Source of the DNA: Candidula unifasciata
Lineage: Eukaryota; Mollusca; Gastropoda; Stylommatophora; Geomitridae
DNA: 64,000 nt
Direction: 5' to 3'
Assembly: GCA_905116865.2 (NCBI GenBank)
Contig: CAJHNH020004602.1
Coordinates: 1,422,495-1,486,494 of the forward strand
The translations under genes were made by a program, and so were the position numbers. Position 1 is the stretch's first letter; every line of letters begins with the position of its first letter. The notes under the pieces were generated by a model. It saw only the letters and a program-made list of their open reading frames with translations. It had not been told where the DNA came from and did not search any database. Below, in pieces: positions 15,001 to 28,000 of this stretch.

Positions 15001-16010
15001 TTTTTTGTTGGCCGTAATCTGCGGGCTACTTGCTAGTTCTCTGCAGACTAGACTCAGCCCACCAGTTGAATAGCCCTGCTGTAGATTATTTTATCATTTC
15101 TGTCTGTTTATGAGTTAATTTCTTTCAGGACATCAATTTTACATTATCAGATAATCTGTGCAGTGTGTTCTGATCAACTTTCAACAAATCTGCATCTCTG
15201 CAGTAATCTGCTGATTGTTCATAATTTAGTTCTTTATATCAAGATTGGCTATTGGCGTTGTTATTCTTAATAACAGTAAGTTTTGTTTCATTTATATTTA
15301 TGTCTGAGCCATTTTTGCTGCATATTTTTGTATTTAATTGACTACGTCTTGAAGTGTTTCATGTCTATTGTTGTACAACACTACTTTGTTACCAGGAAGT
15401 CCAGCCAGTCATGCCTGTGCCATCTGTCATGCCCTTGCCTACAGCTGTGCCTGTGGTGCAGCCAGTACCTGTCTTGGCCCAGTATGCCTCTCTGAGCCCA
15501 AGCTCCAGCTTCAGTGGGCACAACCTGACAATGGCAGCTAGCAGTGTAGGGATGCGAGGCAACACTGTAACAGCTACATCAGTGCCACCACCTCCACCAC
15601 CTCCATTTGCAGCTGCTCCTGCAGCTCCTACTACCTTTGTAAATGAAATTAGATCCACACAGGTTTGTTTTGTTGTTTTTTTTCTTTTTTCTTTTAGTGT
15701 AAATATTTATCTTCAGTGAGGACCATGATATGTGTTCTTAAGTATTTAAGTACTAAAAAGTGCCATATGCGTGATTGCGTATTGACTAAAGGACACTTAG
15801 TAGAAACATTAAAGTAATTTGAAGAGTATAAAACTTTCCATTGTGACACGGTACAAAGGTATCATCTTCTCAAGGACTGTGCTGCAGAGATCTCCTGCTG
15901 CTTTGCTCATCTGTAGAGCCGTATTGTAAGATACTGCAGCGTCCAGCACATACAGATGGCTGGGATTAGTCCTGGGTTGATCATGTTTCTCACTATGTGG
16001 GTTCCTGGGT

Positions 16011-16041
<31 letters not shown>

Positions 16042-19000
16042 GCCCTTAAACAAACATGTCATAAAAAGACAACTGATTATGGGGTGTTTCCTTCGAAGTC
16101 AGAGTGCATCTGCCAGAGAGGCGAGGAACCAGTAGTCTGCCGGAGAGGCAAGGAACCAGTAGTCTGCTGGAGAGGCAAGGAACCAGTAGTCTGCTGGAGA
16201 GGCAAGGAACCAGTAGTCTGCCTACAATTAGGTCAGATCTCTAAAATGGGTGTCACACACAACTCAAATTCTGCAACAAGACCAACATCCAGAAATGAAC
16301 TAACAACCAGAACTTTCTGTCAGAGTTTACGGCCGGTGAATGCTAAGAAGAAGAAGAGATGATGTTTCCCTCACAGGTTTCATTGTCAGCAGGTGCCATC
16401 CTGCTGCACACAAAAAAGACAGAAGTGGTATGATGATAGGCAGTACTGGTCTAATTACTGGACACATCACTGGAACTTTCATTATTAGCCTTTTAATTCA
16501 GTGTAGTAATTCACTATATCAAAACTCAGTGAAGTGATGGTATTTAAACAACAATATCCTGTTTAACCTTTCTGTGCTATAACTGGGCTATGTATAGTGG
16601 GTTTTTTTTCCTATTTCACTATTTAATAATTCTGCTTGTCAGTTATTTTGGGTTATTCAGTGTAACATATAATAACATAAGAAATAAGACAGGCAAAGGA
16701 ATTTATTTTCTATATATGTACATATTCTTTTTTGAAAAAAGTATTGTGAAGAAGAAAGAAATACAACAATTAAACATCAATTTGAATAGAAACTGTATCT
16801 TAACTAGGTGAATCACTATCTACAAACATTCATACTGTCTAAATCATCACCATTAATGCTTTGCTGGCATAGGCGATCATGCTTCTCCCCAATCTGTGAT
16901 CTGCAGCTGCATGTGTCACCTTTTGTGTTGACACCCCTCCATGCTATCTATAATAAAAGGCTGTCAAGAATCTTCTTGTGTTGACTTCCTGTGTGTCTCT
17001 TTCCACATATCTTATTAGTCGTCACAATATGTTCCAGTTTCCCTCTTCTCATACATAACCTGACCAAAAATGATGACTATCTCTTTCTGATGTTTGCAAT
17101 AAGTTGTCTTTGAGCCCTTGCATCTTTCTAATCATCTGGTTGGCTCTTTTTGGCTTTCTAAGGAATTCTAAGGATTCTTCTGCAAAAACCATGTATCTGA
17201 GGCTTCTAGTATTATTTGACTTCTTTATTAATTGTCTAGGATTCACAGCCATATGTTAAAACTAGCTATATGTAGTATGAGAGAATTCTTTTCCTAACCT
17301 CCAATTGACAAGGATTTATTGCATAAGTGTTCTTCATTTTATCAATTGCAATTTTGGCCGGTCCTGTTCTGTTCTTGATCTCTGTGATAATCCTCTGTTG
17401 GATATTATCCATGTGCCAAGATACTTAAATTTAAATAAAAGTAGTTATTAAAACAAGAACCACTATGACACAAATAACCTTTTGCAAGGTGGCAGACATT
17501 TAAAAAAAAAAAAAATTTCAGTTGTCATGATGAAAAGATTGTTCACGTGCCATATTTAGTCTTCACTGTTGTACACATGTGAAACCTGGGCCAAGAAACA
17601 TCTGGCAGCAATATAAATTTGGTTTCTGAAGAAAACAACAGAAATTCACAAATTAAAGGAATACAGGTAGCGATCCTTTGAGAAATAGATGAACATCATA
17701 AACTGGTTAGACAGTCCACATTTGGTGTGTGCTTAATATAATAAAAATAAGCTTGACAATTTTAGTGTTGACTGGCAAATTTGATAAATATCTAGATGAT
17801 TTAACCAAAAGACATAATCTAAGTAAAACACAGACCTTATCCAGTACTGGGGATCATGTAAGATGGCATGACATGACTACTCACATTTAGCAGCATGATA
17901 ATACACATTCTTAAGTTTATTTGACATAATTATCATTTTTTACAAGTACCTTATCATATTTTGTTTCATTTACATCTAATGGCCTCTTCTTTCTAGGTTA
18001 CATCCACCCAGTCGAGCCCTCAGAAGAAAGTCAGTTTTATCCAGACACATCTGGATGAAACAGATCATCAGAAGCCTAAAGTACCACCACCAACATTACC
18101 CAAACAGCCCAGGACCAACTTTGAGTTCCAGCTTCCAAAGAGCATGAACCCCACAAGTAAGAAATGATATCATTGTCAGCACTTTCAGAGTAACATGTAG
18201 GGCTTCTTTGTCTGACTTCTCTTCTTCCCTATTTTGTGTCCCTCTCCTCTTTTCTATCCTCCTCCTTTTTCTCTTGACAAAGTCTGACTGAGGTCTGATT
18301 GTCATTTCTGTCTAGTTGATATCTAATTGTCATTCTAAGCTTTTTCTATATAGCATCCTTGATGTGTCCACTGTGCCTGGCGTTATTCAAAATATCGTTA
18401 TTACAATTCAGTCTTATATCAGAGATTAGTTTCTTAATAACAAAAATTAAAATTAAAAAAGCAATGATAAGAAATTAGGAACTCTTTTCACGCCAGTTTC
18501 ATATCGGGCATATGATTCTAGGCTTATATTTTATAGATCAATCCACACTGAGTTGATCATGTGATCAGCCACCTTTAACTCCCAAGAATATACATATTAC
18601 ATATTTTAGGCTGTGTCAGTTTTGACCTTTTTTCTTTGGTGAGGCTGAGAATTTGTGTCAGCTGGAGGTAAAATAAAAAATCCTAGCCTTCAACACTCTC
18701 TGGGGTAGCATGGTTGGTACTGTTTAAGATACCTTTACTCTCCCTGGGCCTGCTACTCATTTTAGAGGCTGGCTTGATCCCAGACTGGTAGGAAAAGACT
18801 TACTTAGTCACCTCTGGGAACAAAGTACAGTGTTAGTTATGTATCACAGTAGTCAGTGTCACCGCACATTGGGCATTCCTGTGCAGGCTCAGTCCTCCGA
18901 TGCAGCAGCCACTCCAAGGTTCTTCTGGTGATTGTTCCCATCAGAAGCTTATTGTGTCTCCTATATCGGCCTCAAAGGTGGCATAGATGTGCTTCACCAT

Positions 19001-22000
19001 GCTTTACTCCCATATCACACAATCCTGTTTGTTTCAGAGATTCCTAATTATCCACTAAGACTGTGTTGGTAGATGAGTGCTAACCGCTGCACCACATACT
19101 CCTCTGTATGTGTTGTGCATCATTTCTTCTTATGTTTTTTGTTTTTTGTGTGTTTTGTTTTTGTTTTGTTTTTTATCACTGAACAATAAATCTATCCATC
19201 TTTTCATCTGGTGGAATCTTTGAACCTTGCTGCTCTAAAAGATTTCATAAGAGATGAAAAAAAAAAGCAAAATAACTATCATAAAAATCGTTTCACTGCA
19301 TGACTTGGAAATAGGTTAAATACATAATGGAAATGACTAGAGAAAAACCAGATTTAAAAAAAAAAAAACTCTTACCATATAAATATGAAGGAGAATACAT
19401 TAAACGATTGTTGGGGTTTATTGGGAAGAGTCAGTCATGCATAGTGTTTCAGACAGAAAGAGACAACTTTAGTGGGAACTCTTTCAGTACATGCAGCTCA
19501 TCACACATTCAATAGATAGTTGAAAGGCAGTGCACATTTCTGACTCCCTTCTCTTGCAGGTGGTTTGTTTCATTGACTCGTTCATCTAACTTTTTAGTTT
19601 TACTCTTTCTGCTCATAATGCTACTGCTTTAATTTCTGTGGATAATGACAGCGGTAAACTATAATTTCTCAGGTTGTAAGGGGTTAAATAAAACGTAATT
19701 ATAAGATGGTACCAAAACAATTTATTTAAGATATGAACTTGTTGTTAAGATTTATTTCTTTGAAGGTTTCTTGTGTGTTTTCTTAACTTTAATCCTCTCT
19801 CCTATAGCTGGCATGATACGCACATTAAAAGTGACAAGTACATCCACTGTTGATTCTGTGCCTAGACCGCCAACTCCGCCTACTCCTATTCCAACAAATT
19901 TTGAGGGTGTGCCTCCTCTACACACTCAACCAGCAGTGCCCCCTGCTCCCCCTCCACCACCACCACCTATTCCCTCGGGCATTGAAATTGATAAAGACAG
20001 CGGCACTTTTACCATCCGAGACAGATCTGGTCGAGCTCGAACTGTTCGAATTGGCAAGGTGGTCTGGCCACCCCCAATGGAGAGACAAGAGAAACATGAC
20101 ATTCAGGTAGGAAACTGGCAGTTAGAAAGGCACATGGCACTTTTTTCTTCTGTGGTGTTTTTAAAGGGTGTTTGGCACATTTTATTGTGGTTTATTAACA
20201 TTAAGACAAGCTAAGCAGTTTAAATACCTAGGCAGTGTATTCACTGATGATAGGGGCGTTAGACCGAGATAGAAAATGGAATAACGATGGCCAACAACAT
20301 AAATTACCAAACCGTGCCACTTCTGAGCTAGCAAATTATCAACATGCACACACACAAAAAGCAGCTGATAAATGCATTATTCATACCAACTTTGTGCTAT
20401 CAGTGCCAACAATGAAATGTCCTAAAATAAAATACAAAATTATATGTGAGATGAGATGTATAAGAAATATGGTAGGAAAAACAAGAAAAGTCAGTGACCA
20501 GTGAAGAACTAAGAACAATAGTAGGTACAGTACAGGTAAGGGATTTCATAGAGCATCAAAGATTCAAAAGGTTTAGTCATCTGGTTAGAATGGAACGAAA
20601 TGAGCTAGCAGCTAGAGTGTACTACATAAGACCAGCAGATAGGTGAAGGGAGTAAAAGAAACACTACAGAAACGCAATATGACGTTAACACAATTTATTC
20701 TACTAGCAAAAGATGAGAAACTATCTTTATGTGATGCTTTGCAGCATAAGCAGTGGGACAAAAGAAGACAAAGCTCTGGTTTATAGCTTAGCTATTATCT
20801 GCACCTCATGGCCCATCATATTAGATTTCAGCAAACCTTTAATAAGTTGCTTTTTCTTTAACAGCATGCTTGTCAGGGGGCATTGGGTATGTTTGCTTTC
20901 CCCTAAAACTTGGGCCCTGAAAGATAGGCAGATAGATATATAAGGTACAATGAATGTAATGCCATGACAGATGATGTTGGAAGGATATGAAATCAAATAC
21001 CTTGATAAATGTTAGCTCACATCATGTGAAAGTTATGATTCCTAACCCATTGGCTTTTCCTTCCAGAAAAATCACAATTATCCTTAGTATTAGTAATTTA
21101 ATGAACAATATCCTGTTCAGCCCTTCCAGGTTATATTGGGGATACATGTGTAGTTAGTTTTTTTCTTCTGTTTCATTAATGGGTAGTTCAACTTACAGCC
21201 ATAAGTTATGTTTGGTTATTCAGATATTGCATAGCTTATGTATTGTAAAAAAATTGTAAAAGTATAGATGAGAGTTCAATAAATTTTAAGTATACTCTAA
21301 AACAGTAATAGTAATTATCTTGTGTATTCCATCTTTGCAGATATTTAAAGTGACCTGAAATAACATTATTCCCTCTTTAGAAATATTAACACCTCATGTG
21401 CTAACTCCAGTTCTTGTGATGCATGGTTTAATCCTTCCCTACAGGTTCTTGGAGCCATCTACTCCCAGCGTGTTTTTTGTTGTCGTAGGCTTATTGCAAT
21501 GGATCATAAAATATGGCTTTTTGACTTATTTTATTGTGTGCTCTATGTATATAAGGGGCAGTTTTCAATTCCTGTTCATGGCAGGCGTAGGAGTTTCTGT
21601 GGGTTCTTGTGTCAACTGATTTTCAATGATTCATTTGTTTGTCGTGTTGTGAAAGGCAGCAGTTGTTTGCTAAATAAAGAAAGCATCAGATACCTAGGGC
21701 TATGGCTTTCAGGGATTGTGGTGCACCACACAAAGTACAAGGTGCCAGGTGTACTTTCAAACCCTCTAAGATAGTTTTGGGACTTAAATCAGCCTCTCAT
21801 TGAATTTGTATGACTTGTGAATCATTTAAGTGTTTGTGTACCTCTGATTTATTTTCTGCTTTTGGATGCCTCACAATTATATCATTTAGTTGTGTTCAGC
21901 ATTACTAAGAAAGACCTATGTTATTTTTTCTGTTCTATTTTCTCATGAATTGTTTGGTGCAGGACACATTTTTCAAAAGCAGGACCCAGGGAAACACAAG

Positions 22001-25000
22001 CATGAGAAACACTAGCCTGGGGCATGTGTACACATAAAAGCAGTGCATGCACTAGTAAATATCTTATGTACTCGTCTGCTGAAGCTCTGCTGTTCAAATA
22101 AAAAATGGCTTATTCATTGCACAGTTTGCTTTCAGCAATGCTGTGTATAAAAGTCAGTTCCTAATGTTGAAAATATTATTTTGAACAGGTGGGAAAACTG
22201 GAAATTGATGAGAAAGTTGCTAGTGGTATAGAGAACAGAATCTCTGGCAAGAAAATATGGCAGAGGCCGGAGCCACCCAAGCAAGAGGAAGGGAGGCCAA
22301 AGTCAATCATCAAGAATAGTGAGACAAAGGTATTGAATATCTTTTTTTATGATCATGTATCGTATGTTATGTTAAAAAATATATATATATAATAGAGTGC
22401 CGTCCAGCATTTCTTAGATGTGTGTGGTTTTTCTGGGCTATTTTACATTCACTAGTTTGCCATTTCTTTCTGAATGCTGATAAGTCATGGTTCACCGTCT
22501 GAGTCAGTCAAGTCTTGGATCAGGTCTGTGTTCTTGTCTCAGCTATGCCATATTAATCTGTCTACCCCTTGCTCCATTTCCTTCAAGTTTGGCAGTTGCT
22601 AACTAAGTGTGAATGATTAAATGTCATGCTGAGAAAATCTGAGTGATGCAAAATGGAGGTCAGGTATTTTTAATGATAAACCATGAGACTGAGAAAGACT
22701 TTTAATTATATAGCTCAGGAGGAACTGACAGGTATATACTGAAAATACAGGGGGAAAAATGTGAGCAACAGCTGGCTAAGTGGTTGGAGTGCTGGGCTTA
22801 AGTGGAAGGGAGATCCAGTTTTGATCCTCTGTTAGGGGTGATTTTTTTTTTCGGGTACCAGAATATACATCCTTACCTGCACAGTTTATTTTAATCTTAA
22901 AATACTTCCCCCTCTTCCTTTTCCATACTTCCCCCGTGACCCCCCCCCCCCCCTTTCCAACTCCCAACTCTCTAAAAGTACACGCAGTTAACAATGTTTT
23001 TTTTTTAAATTATTATTCATGAAATCTTATATCATGCAGAGCATGAGAAACACCAGTGTGATCGCAAACTCTCACAAGGAAACTATTGAGAAACTGGAGA
23101 AACATTTCACTACAGGAACAACCCCCTCAGCTGTGCCACCACCAACTCCAAAACCGTTGAAGAACATTGTGTCAGAATTTACAGAGACAGATGACAGCAT
23201 CTATGCTAAGTCCATTGAAAAAGGTAAGATGGTTCTCAGGCCACTACCCTGGTACACACTTCTAAATATAAAAAAACATCTCACAGTGTCCCCTGTGAGT
23301 TCTGGGCCTGATCTTTAGGGGAAAAGAATAGACCTACTACCCCTTAATAATAAATAAATGGTACAGTAACTATAACTTTCGATTTTTATGGGTTTTTTTT
23401 TTTTATGAATCCTTCTATGTTTCTTCTTCTTTCTGTGAGTATTGATCAGCACATTGTCTGTCTGTTTATCATATATAATACCCCTAAGCAAGCAGGGTTT
23501 GAAAGGTGCCTAGTCATAGTTCAGATTTCAACTTCACTGCAGTCAGGTCACCCCATACTTGCTCTCTTTCTGTGCCAGTCAAAATCATATGAAATGACCC
23601 TCACTGTCCCATTTGAAAACTGGTGAACAATCAATTAGTCCTAGCACAATCCATAAATATATGCACTCAGTAAATGCATACGGCACTTGCTAGAGATGCC
23701 AAAGCCAACAGTAGCCACCAGATATTCAGCTTTTCGTTAAAGGAAGTTGTCAGTCACGATAAGTTGACTGTACACACCCAGATTTATTACATAAGGTATT
23801 TTGCCAGCCCACACCTAAACCTGCTACCTGCCTTACTGAAATGAAAGGCATTTCACGTGAAAAACACATCTCTTAGTGCTTCACCAAGCATTTAGATAGC
23901 GAAACCATAAAGTTATGTCCATATATGGAAACAGCATTAGCAAAGCGCTATCAGAAACAAAACAAAAATAAAAAAATAACTTTTAAGCTAAACATTCTGC
24001 CATGCCTATCCTTTGGATTAGGCCAGAAATGCTAAAATCTGATGTATTGGGTCAAAAAGTGCCAATATTGCGGCCCATCTGGTAAACCACAACACATCAT
24101 GCCAATCACCCTTTTTAGGGTGGACAAAAAAGTTGATCTCTTACAAAAGATTTACTTTGTGTGTGTGTGTGTGTAGATTGTAGTGTATACATGTTGGAGC
24201 CATTGCTGATGCTGCAGAAACTGGTCACCGAAAATCTTAATCAGGGCTGTGGGCATGGAGCTGCCATGGTGCTAGTAAGGCATTCTGGTACCTTGGCTTC
24301 TCTCTGACTAAAACACTCAAGTGCTGCATTTGCTGTCAGGCAGGATATGAGCAGGCTTAGTGTAGTTGCACATCCATTGCAGGACAGCAGTGTTCTGTTT
24401 GATTCTATATTTATTGCATGTATTTGTTACATCTGTTTGAATACAGTCTACTTCTGCATGTCTAATAATCGCTGACACTCACAGCTGAGTTCAGCCTTTA
24501 GCTAATTGGCCTTGGTTATTTGGTGCTGCATGTATGCTTTCTCAGGCCTTCTGCGAGGCCTGTTATGGTAACATACTTCAGCCCCAAACAGGCTCATTAC
24601 ACATTTGTAAGGGCAGTGCAGGCCCATAAAGTCAAGCAAAAAAGAAGTAAATACAAGGTCCGACAATTAGGTAATGAGACTAATTCCATAAAAATTAAAA
24701 TAATCAACAGCTGAAAATATAACCTGGATTTTATTCAAAGGAAGTCCCTTGTGCATTGATACAGCAAGTGGCATCTTTATCTTGGCTATAATAAAATCAG
24801 TCTCATTTCTTAATTGTCAGACCTTGTATTGCAACATTTCAGGCAGTTTCCTGTATTGACTATTGCATATATTGCAAAAGTGAATGTTTAGTGCAGAAAA
24901 TCCTAGCGCAATGACACCACAACATCTGGCTTGAGAGTGGCACTTTTTGCTGGCTTGAGAACCAGCTGCACCCTAATACTGTAATTTGACAGGCTCACAA

Positions 25001-28000
25001 AGCATGCTGAGAAAGGCAGGCTTTATGCAGAGGGGCAAGCATCATTTCAGATGTTCCCGCAGTTAGCATTCTTTGAAGGTATTCTCTGGTGCATGCAAGT
25101 GTATTGGGAAATGAACAGGCATGTTGTGTGAGATGCCTAATTAAGTCATGATCGTATGATTTTGCTCGAAATAAACAAGTTTGGCTCCTAAGATTTTGCG
25201 TCAACTAAGCAAGTATGGTTCCTATGATTTTGCTTGAAATAAGTGAGTATGGCTCCAGTGATTTTGCTTGAAATTAGCAAATGTAGCTCCTATGATTTTG
25301 CTTGAAATAACTGAGTATGGCTCCAATTATTTCACTTGAAATTAGCAAGTGTGGCACCTATGATTTTGCTTGAAACAAGCGAGTATGGCTCCAATGATTT
25401 TTCTTAAAAACAAGCAAGTAGGGCTCTTATGATTTAACTTGAAATCACATATTCTTTTTTTTTTCCTAGATGAACCCTTGCCACCTCCTGTTCCCAAAAG
25501 TGAACCACCCAAAATCATAAAGAAAACAATAACTGAAACTACTGAAGTTGTGGAGGTGAAGAGAACATCAGGAGATTATGCTGCACGCATTGAACCAGAC
25601 CCTGTGAAGAAGTATGAGCCTGTTCCTCTAGTACCAGCAATACAACCAAAGGAAGTAGAGACACACAAAATGCAGATTGACTATGCTGCATTTGAGCGTG
25701 TGATCACAGAATTGTACCCTCAGAATAAGAAATTCTTTCTCATGTACAACAAAGTAAGTAACATGTGTCAGTGATATCTTTGCTTGTACCTGTCTGTGTT
25801 ATTTGACTGTGTTAACTCCGTTTTTTTTTAATTTTCTGCAATTGCCAAAACTATACCCCAGTGCTTTCTTTTCTGCATCTGTCTCACCCTATACCCCAGT
25901 GCTTTCTTTTCTGTAGCTGTCTTACACTATACCCCAGTGCTTTCTTTTATGTAGCTGTCTTACACTTTACCCCAGTGCTTTCTTTTCTGTAATTGTCTCA
26001 CACTATACCCCAGTGCTTTCTTCTTTTCTGTAGTTGCCTCACACTATATCTCGGTGCTTTCTTTTCTGTAGTTGACTGCTATACCTGAGTGATTTTTCTT
26101 ATGTAGCTGTCTCACATTGAACAGCCTTAAAAGTCTGTGGTTAAGCACCAGCAAGGAGATAAAAATTAAAATTTTGAGAGCATGCATCTTCCCTGTGGTT
26201 ACATACGGATGTGAGTCGTGGACTATCTCTCAGTCCTTAAGAAAGAGAATAGGGGCTTTTGAGCTGAAATGCTGTAGAAAGATTCTCAGAATTTCTTGGA
26301 CAAAGAAGATGAGAAATTTTGACATCTTAAAAGATCTGAACATCAAGGAAGATTGGCTAATAAACAGCATCCTTTCTCGAAAGCTGAAATATTTTGGTCA
26401 TATCAAGCGCCACGACGGATTGGAAAAAATTATAGCAGAAGGCATGGTACCAGGAAGGAGGGGCAGGGGCCGACCGACACGAAGATGGGCACAGGATATA
26501 AGTGACTCCTTGAGTGTGAAAGTTCATGAGGCGGGAGAACTGGCAAGAGACTGAGTTTCTTACAGGCAGACTGTGATGAGAGCGACGTTCTGCAAAGGAC
26601 CTGCTACATGGTGATGATGAGCTGTATCACACTATGCCTCAGTGCTTTCTCTTCTGTAGCTGTCTCACACTATACCTCAGTGATTTCTTTTCTTTAGCTG
26701 TCTGTACCATTCCTTAGTGCTTTCTTTTCGGTAACTTCTTCTTCTTCTTCACGTTCACCAGCTGTAAACTCTGGCGGAAGGTTCTGGTTGCTCGTCCACT
26801 ACTGAACTGCAGTCCTGCTCCAGAACCTGAGTGTTGCGTGTGCATCAGTTTTACAGATCTCATTCTCTTGAATACAGACTGTTGGTTCCTTGCCTCTCCG
26901 GCAGATGTACTCCGACTTCAAAGGAAGCTCCCCAATTAGTCGACTCTTACGACATGCTTTTGGGGAGGCAGTGGGTCTATTCTTGTTTTCCCCACAATGG
27001 GGCCCCGGAACCCACACGGGGGATTTTCGGTAACTGTTTCAATTGGAGGCCCACTAACTGAATTCAGCTGTAGAGGTCTAGCAAGTGGCACACGGATCAT
27101 TACCAAAACAGTGGTCTTTCTATGCAAGGGGTTCGGGCAAATGGCCTGTGATGATCTTTGTTTTTAAGATGTTGACCTAAGACTAAACTTAGTTGAATAG
27201 CCATGGTTTACACTATATCCAGTGTTTTCTTTTCTGTAGCTGTCTTAAACTGTATCACTGTACTTCAGTGCTTTCTCTTTTCTGTAGACACAAACTTATA
27301 ATCAGCACCGTATACCTAATATGCCTGCAGGTATGGATGGAAACAGATTCCTGAGTTTACTTCATTTCTTCTGCAGGTTCCTTGGACTCTGCACATCCGT
27401 AAAGAGGTATTCTGGCCCTCAGAGAAACTGGAGAACCAAACGGCACTGCATCTAATATACTGCCAAATAGTTGCTGATGTTTACAACACTGGATGTGTCC
27501 GCATCAACAAGGACCAGAGAATCAAAATGAGGGGAATGCTTGGTAAGATCTGTGATGTGTGTTTACCTTTCCAGCCCATTGGAATGTTCTCAGGTCTTAC
27601 AGAAACCAGTCTTCATGTCTGCAATTTGTTTTCTTGCATCCCAAATTGAGTTTAAGAAATAGAGACAGAGGACATCAGAAAGAAATCTTGCTAGATTGAT
27701 TTAGCGATCTATGCAAAGAAAAGCACAATCAGTGTAAGGTGTCAGTCTTCTCATAGATATAACTGTTGGGCTGGAAAGTACTAAGCATTGTACAATTATT
27801 ATACTTTTAATATTACTTTTTGTCCATTTCCCCATCCTAGCACATCAGTCTAACCCTTGTGTGCTCCACTCTCCAATGTAGTAGCCATCTGTGTCTGCAT
27901 GCCATCTTTGTGTCTGCCTACCATCTCAGTGTCTGCCTACCATCTCTGTCTGCATACCATCTCAGTGTCTGCCTACCATCTCAGTGTCTGCCTACCATCT

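Larger units (their letters stand above)
25850..27290 (+). repeat. Minisatellite, 38-bp unit, split by two insertions
   Basis: Copies of CCCCAGTGCTTTCTTTTCTG then TAGCTGTCTCACACTATA occupy 25850-26115, resume at 26620-26735 and again at 27205-27290. A LINE tail and a repeat B copy fill the gaps. Each unit contains a pyrimidine tract followed by TAG, resembling a splice acceptor. Confidence 0.88.

Noticed and set aside
21398..21774. Hydrophobic ORFs in intron 12
   Set aside because: AT-rich intron sequence with overlapping frames, no motif and no splice logic.
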